64,000 nucleotides of DNA from NCBI GenBank assembly GCA_029891385.1, contig CM057231.1, positions 22,041,300-22,105,299 of the forward strand, read 5' to 3'. The stretch comes from Erythroxylum novogranatense. Lineage: Eukaryota; Streptophyta; Magnoliopsida; Malpighiales; Erythroxylaceae. Under the pieces are notes generated by a model. That model saw only the letters and a program-made list of their open reading frames with translations. It was not told where the DNA came from and did not search any database. The stretch's first letter is position 1. The number at the start of each line of letters is the position of its first letter. Made by a program: the position numbers and the translations under genes. Of the stretch, positions 11,888 through 22,329 are shown piece after piece.

Positions 11888-14158
11888 TGTTGGACCCCGA
11901 AATTTTTTTTATGATGTTATTAAGCATGAATTGTGATAATTATGTGTTTATGCCTTATTTTGATTAAATTGAGAGTATTAGTGGATAATTAAGGAGTATC
12001 TGAGATTAAGTTGAGTTTAATGTGGTTTAAGTGAAAATTAAAGGGTAAAAATGTGTAAGGGCATTTTGGGAAGATTGCTTAGGTTGGAATGGGTTAAGGC
12101 TTTACAAGAGGGGTCTTGTGGTCTTTGTCTTCCTTTAGCCTTAAGAGTAAGAGAAAGAGATAGGAGAGGAAAGAAAAGGAAAGGAGAAAAGAAGAAGAAG
12201 AAGCCGTCGGTGGAGGAAGAAGAGAAGAGAAATAGGGATTTTCGATCTTTGAGGTTTTCGACAAATCTAAGACGTTTCCGGGTAAGTTTCACTTCGTTTA
12301 ATCCTGTTGTGGTTGGATTAAACCTAAAGATAGGTTGAATGTGTGAGAATCGGTGATTTAGGGTTTCAAGGAAAAAATGGATAGATTTCTTTGGGTTGTT
12401 GATTTTGTACTTATTTTTAAGTTGTTAATGGGTTATAAATGTAGTATAAGACTTGAATCAAGGTTTAGATGTGTTGCATGTGATTAAGGGAGGGATTGAA
12501 GTTGGAAAATGTTGAAAAATCGAGTTTCGGAGTCGTTCTCCAGGCTCGCACGTCGCGACGTGCGAATTTATATTCGCCGCGACGTGTGAAGGGTAGCACG
12601 CCACGACGTGCAAGGAAAGGAAGCAACGTCGCGATGTGCGAATTTATATTCGCCGCGACGTGCGAGGAAAGGGAGCAACGTCGCGATGTGCGAATTTATA
12701 TTCGCCGCGACGTGCGAAGGGGTGTTCGCCGCGGTGCAAGCTTGCGTGCACGCCGCAGCGAGCACGCCCGTTCGCCGCGGCGAGCCCTTGTTTCCAGCAA
12801 AGCTATATTTTGGTATTTTTGGGCATATCTTTTGGTGTTGAGGTGATTTTGGATTCGTTGTGAACTAGAGATAAAGGGCTACAAGTTTTATGAAGAAAGG
12901 AAGTTCGAGATGTGCCTCTTAGGGTTTGAAATTTTAGATGGAAGTCGAATGTAGACGTTTAGTGTTAGTAATTGCGATTTTCAAGCTTTTGAATATTTTG
13001 TTTGAATGTTAATTGAATGGGAACTTGGTTTGTTATAGGAAACCAACCGATCGGACCCAATCGCAAGAGGAAGGACATCAGTGAGTCGGATACTCAAGCG
13101 ATATTAGGTGGGTAATGTAATTATAGTTGTTATGTGATTGGGCAAATTCTTGCCTATGTGTGAATATATGTTATATGTTATGTGTGTTTAAACATGATTT
13201 GTTATATGACTTGAATGATTTTGATTTTGTATACTTTAAAAGAAGCATAGGAATTGATAGAAGTAACTTTTGATTATGAGCATGTTATGCCTCGACTTCG
13301 GTCATGGCATTTTGAATAAATGAAAGCATATCATTTGATAAAATGATTCTGAGCATGATTTTGTGCTTTTGTTTGGGCAAGAGTGGAACCATTTCGTTCG
13401 TGACGTGCACGTCGACAAGAGCCTTCTTACGGCTGCCCGCTTGTGGCTTATGAGCTCCGCATGGACTCATTTTGTTCAGGGTGTAAACTTCAGTTTCTCC
13501 CTTTTGTTTCCATGGAATCCTCAAGCCGTATGATGTGAATTGCATATTTGAATTGTTCATTATGAAGCATATTTGTGACATGTTTTTTAAGTGGAATTAA
13601 TTATGTTGATACTTTATTTGCATGTGAGTGCTAGAATTGATGCAGGTATATATAATATATATACGTATATATGTCTGAATTTGTGCTAGTTACCGATGGC
13701 TATAATTACATTAGCCACTGAGCTGTGTAGCTCAACCCATTACTTTTCACTCCTCAGGTGCAGAACAAGACGAACGTTGATCTTGCAAGGCATCGAAAAC
13801 TTCAAGCTAGTTAGGAGCTTTGTATTAAGTTAGTATTTTGGTTGGCCCACCGAGCATGTCAACATGGAGCATTTTTCATGTATTTTGGGATTTAGACTTT
13901 ATTATGTAATGTGTATTGTTAAGAATGCTTGTTTTAATTTCTTTTGGATTGTAATGGCATGAAGCCCTAGTTTATGGGGTGTTTAATTTCATTAATGGAA
14001 TGCATGTGAAGAATGGGTGATTGATTGTATGAGAATGTTTGTGTGTGAATCGAAATTATGTATAGATGTTGGGATCGGGTCCAAGGTTTAGGAAGCTCGT
14101 CGCAGGCGCAGCCCGAGGGGCCACCTCGGGATTGAGGATTCGGGACCCGGGCCCAACA
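11888..14158 (+). mobile_element. Solo LTR of a Ty3/Gypsy-type element (2271 bp) with 5-bp target duplication
   Basis: The sequence begins TGTTGGACCCCG and ends GGGCCCAACA, so the ends form a TGTTGG/CCAACA inverted repeat. AGTAT occurs immediately outside both ends (11883-11887 and 14159-14163), a perfect target-site duplication. The flanks join to restore a Copia RT frame, so both borders are certain. There is no PBS, gag or pol, so this is a solo LTR left by LTR-LTR recombination. It contains three CpG-rich hairpin repeats (12551-12712) and a CACTGAGC...CTCAGG segment near 13718-13760 that recurs in related form in the LTR at 1-1852. Assignment to Gypsy (perhaps Tekay/Del-like) rests on length and layout only. 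Confidence 0.9.
12551..12712 (+). repeat. Three CpG-rich hairpin repeats inside the solo LTR
   Basis: Three 34-bp copies lie at 12551-12584, 12627-12660 and 12679-12712. Each reads CGTCGCG, a short bulge, GCGAAT, TTAT, ATTCGC, CGCGACG, and can fold on itself (GCGAAT with ATTCGC, CGTCGCG with CGCGACG). Copies 2 and 3 are identical over these 34 bases and 52 bp apart. The role is unknown; promoter or enhancer repeats in the U3 part of the LTR are possible. Confidence 0.8.
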
Positions 14159-15366
14159 AGTATAATATCTAAGGCAGGACATCTTCATCAATTAGATACA
14201 AACAATTCTCTGTTACATGGCTATTTAGATAAAGAAGTTTATATGATGCTCCCAAAAGGTTATAATAAAGCAATGCTTGGTCAAGTTTGTAAATTGAAGA
14301 GATCATTCTATTGTTTCAAGCAAGCCTTAGATAATGGAACTAGGAATTTATTTATTAATTTCATTAATATGGATTTCCTTTTGGCTCATGAAAATTGTTT
14401 GTTTGTCAAAGGAAATGATCATAATTTGTTGGCACTGATTATCTATATAAATTATGTTTTACTTGTATGTGTATCAAAATATGATATTATTGCTAGAAAG
14501 AAGTTCATCAAGAATTCACCATAAAAATTTAGGGCCAACTAAATATTTTATGGATTTGGAACTAGTTAGATCAACTAAAAGAATGTAAATTAGTTAGAGA
14601 AAATATGCAATAGATTTTCTAACAGACGTGGGACCCATATACACAAAAGTTAAATTAAATTCTCTTCCTAAAATTCAAAAATTCAATTTTGATGATGCTC
14701 CTCCACTTTAAGAACTAGATAAATATATAAGATTAGTTGGAATACTTGGAATTCATTAGAGCTAACATTACAGACTTGGACAACAGTTGGGTCAATTTGT
14801 TCATTCCCCTATTAAACATCTTTAGAAAGTAGTTATCCATGTGTTTAAATACCTTAAAGGTTGTCTTTCAAATAGATTTTTCTTCTTTGGTTCATCCTCA
14901 TTCACCCTTACTGCTTATTATGATACACATTGGACAGCTTGTCCATTTACAAGAAGGTCACTTATAGACTATTGTATTTTTCTAAGTTCCGCTTTAGTTA
15001 TCTTAAAAAACTAAGAAACAAGTTGCAATCTCAAAATCATTTGTTGAAGCTAAATATATGAGCATATGAGTTACATTTTATGAGTTTTAGTGGCTTACCT
15101 ATATTTTACAAGATTTGGAAATTCCAATTTCCTTTCCTATGTCTCTCTATTGTGATAATCAACAAAATTATATATTACATCTAATCCATTGTTTCATTAA
15201 AAGACTAATCAATTATCTATTAAGGTTGTTTCATTCATCCTTAGTATGTTTCTTCCAAAAATCAATTAGTTGAGCTCTTCATTAATTCTCATTAATACTA
15301 CACCATTACATATTGTTTATTTAAGTTGAGGTTATGTGATTGCACCAAGCTCCAACTTAAGGGGGA

Positions 15367-15646
15367 TGAGCAATATATAAAGCAACAATTACTAAATGAT
15401 GTTACAAGAAGTTAGAAAAAGATAGGTGTTAGGAGCTGAAGCTTAGAAGAAGTGAAGTGCTAGGAGCTGGAGTTGAGTTATGTCATGTATTTTTACATTA
15501 ATTATGGTTAGTAAAAAGTTGTTTGGCTTAGTAGTTTTCTATTATACATATAAGTAGTATGCAATTTATTTTAAAGTTTGGATCTATAAATAGCTAGTTG
15601 ATGCATAAAAATCAATTGGAATTAATGAAGTTTTAGACTTTGTACA
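15367..15646 (+). repeat. Probable 3' LTR of the plus-strand Copia remnant
   Basis: It follows the purine tract AAGGGGGA. It starts TGAGCAATATATAA and a plausible end is ...TTTGTACA at 15646. It contains TCTATAAATAG near 15584, a good TATA box for an LTR promoter. The left LTR was not found, so the borders are inferred from position and from the TG...CA rule. Confidence 0.45.
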
Positions 15647-15975
15647 AGAAGATTGAGATTGCCTCAGTTAAATATAAAATACAAAATTGCAAAAATTCCA
15701 ATTACTAATAATGTGCAAGTACTATGATAACGAACACCTAATTTGCATTCCAAACTACCTTTAAGATTATAAACTATTAAAAACTAAATAATTCTATTTA
15801 ATATTTCTTGAATAAGTTATAAGGAAATATACATAGGAAAGGATCCTTAGATTATCTGCTAGAAATTAGGGGATATACACAATCATGCAACTAATTCTAA
15901 GATATAAATAAATACACAATCAATTAATCAAATAACTATTTAATAATTATTTCCTATTAAAAGTGCATAAAGACC
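15647..15975 (-). other. Non-coding flank, probably 3' LTR of the next Copia remnant
   Basis: AT-rich sequence left of the minus-strand purine tract (GAGGGGGAGTAAT on the minus strand, near 15978-15990). By position it should hold the 3' LTR of the Copia remnant at 15976-17400, but I see no matching second copy. No gene. Confidence 0.35.
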
Positions 15976-17400
15976 ATTACTCCCCCTCAAGCTGGTGAAT
16001 GAATGTGTTTCATTCCCAACTTACTAATAAAGTCTTCAAAGGTTGTACAAGGCAATCCTTTTGTCAAAACATAAACTATTTGATCCTTTGATGAGATGAA
16101 GGGGATGCATACCAGACCATTGTCTAATTTTTCTTTCATAAAATGTCTGTTAACTTTCACATGTTTAGTTCTGTCATGCTGAATAGGGTTGTTTATCATA
16201 GTATAATTTCATTAGACCTTCCCATATAATTTTAATCAAGAACTATTTTTAATTGAAACAACTTACAAACCCTTAATGTCATAGATCTTAATTATGATCT
16301 TGGCATAGCATTATGTTTTTTTTTTCTGTTCTATAAAACAATATTTCCTTTCATAAAAATACAGCATTCTAAAGTTGATCTTTATCCACTAAGGAACTTA
16401 CATAATTTGCATTTGTTTAGGCTTCCATTGTAATATTTTCTCCTCTTTTAAATAAAATTCCTCTTCCCAAACTACCTTTTAGATACTGCAGAATTATGAA
16501 TACAACCTTAAGGTGTACTTCTTTAGAGTTTTGCATAAATTGGCTTACCACACTTACTGAAAGGGCAATGTCTATTCATGTAGTGTTAAGTATATTAATT
16601 TTCTAACCAACCTTTGATAGGCTCTTTTATCTACTGCTTGATCCTATAGTGCATCACTTAACCCAGGATTGGACTTAATTGAAGTAGTCGTTGGCTTGAA
16701 TCTTAACCTTCTTATCTCTTTTAACAAAGCTAACATATATTTGGTTGCGAAATGAATATTCCTTGGCTTAAAGGTACAACCTCAATTTCTAAAAAACATT
16801 TCAACTTTCCCATCTTTTTAATATCAAATTCTTAAAATATTTTTTCTTCGACAGTAGCATCTCTTCTTCATCATTTTAAGTGACTATGATATCATTCACA
16901 TACACCAATAACATTGTTATTCCCCGTGTCTTTAAGTGTATGATAAATAAGGTATGGTCTTTATGGCTTTGCTTATACCTTATAAATCTTCCAAACGATG
17001 CTCTTGGTGATTGTTTTAGTTCATAAAGGTTTTTTTTTTATTTACTTACCATTCCATTTGAGATTCAAAGGCAAGTGGAACTTTCATGTATATTTGTTCT
17101 TCCAATTATGCATGGAAGAAGGTGTTTTTAACCACTTACTGATGTAGCTTCTAACCAAAGTTGGTAGCTAGTAACAATAAAATAATGACAATATTCATTT
17201 TTGCTACCGGTGCAATTGTTTCTAGGTAATCTATCTTGTCAGTTTTGGTATTAAACCTTTTGCAACCAACTTAACCTTATATCTTTCAATAATCCTATCA
17301 TATCTATACTTACTATGAATACACACATACATCTAACCAATTTTTAATCCACGGGCAGTTCCATCAACTCCTAAGTTTTTTTTTTTCGGTGCATCTCACT
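15976..17400 (-). pseudogene. Second Copia pol remnant (RT and RNase H), minus strand
   Basis: The minus-strand frame at 16199-15987 is the C-terminal end of Copia RNase H (NPIQHDRTKHVKVNRHF, then LTKGLP and SKLGM). Upstream, in broken frames between about 16300 and 17330, RT words are visible: RYKVKLVAKGFN, ETIAPVAKMN, KLHQ, EEQIYMKVPL. The order is correct for one element. Stops and frameshifts are numerous, so it is not functional. It is a different lineage from the Sirevirus at 1853-7224, judging by the RNase H end. Confidence 0.75.
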
Positions 17401-18691
17401 TTTCATGACATTTCTCATCTCCTAATGCCTCGGCCATATTTTTCTAGAATGAGAATGATATGAAGATTCTTAAGAAAGGTTTGGTGTTTTCCGAATAGGT
17501 TTTGATGTCATAAACATATATAATGGGTGTTGTGTTAAGGTTTTAGTACCTTTTTTGAAGGCGATAGGTAGGTTTAAATCACTAGGTTCAACTTGTGGAT
17601 CAAGGTTAAGCTTGTCATTAATATGATCAAGTTTGAAAAAACCCATGGTAGGCTTAATTAGTTATACGCAATGTCATCTTCAACCAATGTGGTAAGTTAT
17701 GCTATTGCTTATACTAACATTTACGTTTTGGACATGCACAAATAAAACCAATCAAAATTGTCCTAGAGAGTTATCACTAAATTATGACTACATTTCATTT
17801 TGATCGACTTTTGGGGTTTAATTGATTGTTTGCACAGGACAATACAGAAGATACAACAGAAGATAATGAGAATGACAACGAAGAAGAAGAAGATCGGAGG
17901 AATATAGCAACGAGAAAGATAGTATCAACAATGATTTAACCCTTAGTATTAAAACATAAAAAAGGATGAGCCTTGTAGCAATCGATAATGGTACTCTTTT
18001 ATGACTGAAAGATCATAGATTCAAGTCATGCAAATAACTTCTTTATAAAATATAAAGAGAAGACTGCGCATAATTGATATCCCTTCCTTGACTCTCGCAA
18101 AGGAAGAAGCCTTATTCCCTGAGACAACACTTTATTGGACATACATTTCTTGATAATGACACTTTAACAAAGAGTAATAAAGAAAATATGCAGACAGAAG
18201 TTACATATTGCCAGATAAAAGAAGCTGTAAGATCTTGTAAAGAGAACCATTGTCAAAGTTCCAGTCATGTTGTAACCATTCTTCAACACAATAGATTTTG
18301 TTCCCAGTCATGCTGGAACCACTATTGATTCATAATATTGAAAATCACCAACTTTTTTTATCCCGGGAGCATGTTATATTGATAGAATCATGCTGTCTTC
18401 GTTGTTCCATGCTTAAAAGGGAGAAAATGTATCAATAGCCGGTATCAAAGTTTTTGAGAGACAGTACTTTCTTGAACGTTTTTAACACATCAAACAGAAC
18501 TAAACTAGTAGTTTTGCGAAAAGAAACAATTAGGCTGCTATATAGTTGTGAACAAGACTGCTACAGTCAATAGTAACAAAGAAAATCTTGCGCAAAGAAC
18601 TGGCAATAGAATTTGAAATATGTTCATAATCCATCTCACAAGCTGTTACGAGAGTCAATTCTTCATTGCATAACTCCAAAGTTCCTCTCAT
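17401..18691. other. Intergenic stretch without recognised gene
   Basis: About 1.3 kb of AT-rich DNA between the Copia remnant and the MZM1-like gene. An acidic codon-like stretch near 17840-17900 (GAAGAAGAAGAAGAT) is too short and interrupted to support a gene. The part nearest 18691 probably includes the 3' UTR of the downstream gene. Confidence 0.5.
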
Positions 18692-19353
18692 TTAGGGAGA
18701 TTTTCGAAGAATCTCTTCAGACGGTATCTCAAATGTTGCTCCAGCGTGTTCTTTACCGGGCTTAACCTCTGCGCCAGTCAGTATCAGCATTCACGATTAA
18801 GTTTGCGTTACAGAAATTTGGCTAATCACACATAAATGCTTATAGGAAATATTAGAGACCATCGTTATCCCCATGTATTATCAACCAAAAGGTAACAATT
18901 CTAGAGCCTAATTATCAGAAATTTCTATATAAACAGGTTTAAGGAACATTAATGATACTATCAATCTGAATCGACACGCCTACAAAGTGCCATTACGAAG
19001 TGCCCAACGAGTGCATCTTAACAAACATGAGGGGTGCGAATAGTCAGTAGCTAGACGCGAGCATAAAAACAAGCAGAAAAGAGAAGGGGTTGATAAGCAA
19101 ATGTCAAATTACCGTAGCCTCCGCGTTCATTGAGTTTGGCTTGGACGATCATAGTGGATATGAAATGGGTGGCTTCACGTGCCTCTTCCAACAGCCTTTG
19201 GATGTCGCTGGCGGAGGTCACATGACGGTTCTCCTCGAACTTCTTCCTAATCTCGCGGGCTGATGCCTTGAGCATCAAATCGTCGCCGGAGAAGGATTTG
19301 CGGGTGGCTCTTATCAGCGCTCTGTATGCGCTTAACGCTTCTCCTCTCATCAT
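18692..19353 (-). CDS. MZM1: LYR-motif mitochondrial protein, MZM1/LYRM7-like
   Basis: Two exons on the minus strand: 19353-19113 and 18768-18692, intron 19112-18769 with GT...AG ends, giving 105 residues. The protein opens [20 protein letters not shown], which contains the LYR-type motif (AYRALIRA) of Complex1_LYR proteins. Helical sequence follows ([15 protein letters not shown], then [20 protein letters not shown]). The exon joint gives [17 protein letters not shown], which agrees with what I know of plant MZM1. In that family the protein sits in the mitochondrial matrix, helps insert the Rieske Fe-S protein into complex III and influences mitochondrial zinc. The second ATG (19350) is an equally plausible start. 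No defect is visible. Its 5' end lies 394 bp from the 3' exon of the neighbouring gene on the same strand. Confidence 0.85.
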
Positions 19354-19747
19354 CTGTCTTCCTCTCCAAGGCGCACGATGCAGCGCAACACTTGTATAAA
19401 TAAAAGGGGACTGGCTAAACTACGTCGTTTCTGGCAAAGAAAGTCATTTCCCTGACCTTCTCCCTTCTTTCCCTTCTGTTGTTTTTTCGAAGCTCCAATC
19501 AACTTTTATCCATTTCAGGTATCCATTTTCTCGAGAGAATAGAGTAGAGATGTGGAAACAGTAGTAAGAACGGTGTATATTGTTTATGGTCCGTCCATCA
19601 AGACAAGAGTGCAAACAAAAATACCACCATAATACGCAGGAGCAAAAGAAATTAACAGCCGTAGTTGTACAATCTCTCAGTTGAAAAATGAGAGCCATGA
19701 ATCCCGTCAAAGTGAATGAGAAAAATATAATGTTGAGATGTGACAAC

Positions 19748-20857
19748 TTATTCAACCATTCTGCAATCATGCTTCTTGCGGCGGCTTCTGTGAATATGAT
19801 GGGCTTTTTTATCAGAGAAGCTGTTCTCTCCAACACTGACACCGTCCACGTTAGAATCTGTATCTGCTCCTGGAAATGGGATAACGCCATCAGTATGCAT
19901 TCTAAATGAATGGACTATGGCAGATTAGGATGGATATACGGTACCATTAGTCTATTCGCAAAGATATTTCTGTCTCAATCCTTTTGAAATGATCAATTTT
20001 CTATATCAAAAACCAAATTGATTTCTAATAGAGATAAGGAAGGCAGATCTTGTTTTCTTTCAAGAGTATTATTTCACACACACACACAAATGATGCTGCT
20101 TCCAATCCAAAATCTAGACTGCTATATATGTAGAACACCAACTTTTTAGAGCCCAAAACAAAAGTAGGAGGGAAGGGAGAAGAATTACACCTCCATAATG
20201 ATTGCCCCAAAACAACAATCTCGAATCATCCTCCTCTTCCTCAACCTCATCTCCATACCCAAACTCCGCATCTCCTCTATACCCAGGTTCACTTCCGTAA
20301 CCAGATTCGTTCCCTTGAGGATCAAAATTACCAAACTGCCCACACCCCACCATATAATCTCTCTCCTCTCTCTCCCTATAATTCTTGGCCTCACTCACAT
20401 CCGACGCCCAATTCGCATCCCCATTCCCAAACAGCTCCCCACTCGAGTCCGTCCCCATCGCCACCGGGAAATCGGAACACGTCCCGGGAGCAGCCGAGGC
20501 CCCAACGGAGCTCCGGCCAGAAACGGAGCGGGATCCTCGGCGACGGCGGCGCTTGCGGTCCAAGAGCCTGAAGCTGGGTCTCTTGTAGGTGGTGGGGGGC
20601 TTATCATCGTCGAGAAGGGAGAGCTTTGACATGTCTATGAAGTCGATGGAGAAGGAGGTTGTGCGATTGGAGAGACATGGGCGCTTGGTCAGAGAGTGGG
20701 AGTGAAGAAGAGTGGTACTGGTAGAGGTAGCTGTTGTTCGATGGGGTTTCTGAGGATCGGAGTCTAGGGATTGGATATGGAATGGTCTCCATGTATTGAG
20801 ATGGAGAATGCACGAGTCGATTGAGTGGCGGGAATCTAGGGTTTTGTTAGACATCAT
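19748..20857 (-). CDS. Plant protein of unknown function, two exons
   Basis: Exon 1 is 20857-20191 and exon 2 most likely 19914-19748, with a GT donor after GGAG and an AG acceptor at CATAG; phases agree and give 277 residues. The N-terminal part is serine/threonine-rich with a SKLSLLDDDKPPTTYKRPSF block. Next comes a strongly basic run (DRKRRRRRGSRSVSGRSS) that could be a nuclear localisation signal. An AAPGTCSDFPVAMGTDSSGE segment follows, then a Gly/Tyr/Glu-rich region (GYGSEPGYRGDAEFGYGDE) and an EEEEDDSRLLFWG block. Exon 2 ends with VGENSFSDKKAHH and RRKKHDCRMVE. I recognise the layout as one shared by uncharacterised plant proteins but know no function. The choice of acceptor decides the C-terminus, because exon 2 is open in another frame too. 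Confidence 0.7.
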
Positions 20858-21090
20858 GAGAAAGATTGTCGGAAACCCAAAATGAGTTTCTCCTTTAAGT
20901 TCTGGGGTCGTTTCAATATCTTACATTGTTTAATTTGCAGTAAAAATAGGGAGGCAAATACTGTACGGACTTGAGAGTTTGGCAGAGGTAGAGCCTTGCG
21001 AGCCGAACACTTAACACCCGGCAATCTTAAAAAATGAGCGAAAGGTCTCACTCTGGCCCACTCGTTTTGTTTGTTTGACTTCATTTATGA
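20858..21090. promoter_or_regulatory. Upstream region of the unknown-function gene
   Basis: A short non-coding interval between the start codon at 20857 and the beginning of the hAT-related sequence near 21095. It must hold the promoter and 5' UTR unless these extend into the transposon. I see no clear TATA box that I would defend. Confidence 0.3.
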
Positions 21091-22329
21091 TAACGTGGAT
21101 CAATGATACGGATATTGTTCCGTTCCGGCTGGAAACCGGTATCGGAACGAGTTTAAAAATATCAGGTGTCGATTTCGGTCAGTACCGGCCGGGACCGTTA
21201 ATACCAAAATTTTAGGGACCGTTTCGTAAAAATTAAAATCTCTAGGGACGAAATTGCAAATTAAAAAACATGAAAACCTAAAAATCTACCCGGCACCTGC
21301 ACCCACCCACCCAACCCGACCTTCTCTTCTTCTTCGCTCGGTCTCTCTCTCTCCTCCCTCTCGTCACCGCTCGGCCGTTGCTCCTCCCTCTTGTCGTTGC
21401 TGCTCCTCCGTCGTCGGATCTGGTGTCGCCATCGTCAGATCTGCTCGTCCGTCCTGTCCTCCCTCCTCGGATCTGGTCCTCCACTCCTCCTTTCTCCTCG
21501 GATCTACTCCTCCCTCGTCGCTGCTCGTTGCCGCCTGCTCCTTCGCCCTCCTCGTGGTCGACACACCAGCACCAGACGACCATCGAAGAAAGACCCGACG
21601 ACCGACCATCACCGAAGACCCGATTGTTTTGGGTGTATATTTTTGACTTTGTGTTTGATTTTTTCTGAAATTTTGTTGTTGATTGCTGCTGTGTGATCCT
21701 AGATTCGTAGGTGTTGTTGAGTTTGTGAAAATTTGTTGTGGTTGTTGACTTGTTTCTGCCGAGAATGAGGGAAAAATGGTGGAATTGGGGAAAATCAGAA
21801 AATGGTAGAGGTTGTGACTTGTGAGGTTGATTTCGGATGAAGGTTTGATTGGAAAAAAATAAGTTGATTTCGGAATTCAGAGGAAGGTTTGATTGGGGAA
21901 AATCTGAAAATGTGAAATTGAGTTTGTGAAGGCTTGAAGGTTGAATTGGATTGATTGTGTTTGTAAAATTGAGTTTGTAAAATTGAGTTTGATAATTGAG
22001 TTTGAAATTGTGAAATTGAGTTTGTGAATTGAGTTTGTGAAATTGAGTTGAATTGAATCCCATTTCGATTGTTTTGATTGAGTTTGTGAAATTGAGTTTG
22101 AAATTTGAAATTGAGTTTGATAATTAAAATCAAAGCAACAGTTAAACTAAATTGAACAATTGACAATTAATTGATTAAATGTGAAATTAATAATTAAATG
22201 AAAAATTGATAAATTGATAATTAAAATTGATAATCATTAATTGACACATTTTTTATATTTGTTAATTGGTTATTAATTTTTAATATTTGGGTATTGAATT
22301 TTGATAAATAATTAGTTAAGTATAAAATT

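Larger units (their letters stand above)
10440..15366 (+). pseudogene. Copia pol remnant, split by a nested solo LTR
   Basis: Plus-strand translation in several frames gives a GAG-pre-integrase/integrase start (CDICHFSKYNRLLF near 10480, QLIHIDL near 10535, an active-site-like GDNFSKS near 10610). RT follows: LPLGKKS, KWVYKVKHKYNGNVKKYKAK and DYNQVEEEHYHDSF lead into PVAKMMIVRTFLAS at 11850-11880. After the inserted LTR, RT resumes at 14164 with LHQLDTNNSLLHGYLDKEV and continues to RNase H words (EAKYM, CDNQQNY near 15050-15165). Stops are dense, so this is an old copy. A purine tract at about 15359-15366 precedes a probable 3' LTR starting TGAGCAATAT. Confidence 0.8.

Noticed and set aside
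12051..12863. Several open frames, arginine- and alanine-rich, in the solo LTR
   Set aside because: They overlap in several frames over CpG-rich hairpin repeats and lie wholly inside a defined LTR.
20198..20629. A 143-codon plus-strand frame and two others over the unknown gene
   Set aside because: Antisense shadows of a GC-richer exon whose minus-strand frame is longer and joins a second exon in phase.
21254..22166. Open frames on both strands near the left part of the hAT element
   Set aside because: C/T-rich and AT-rich simple sequence; no domain, overlapping in all frames.
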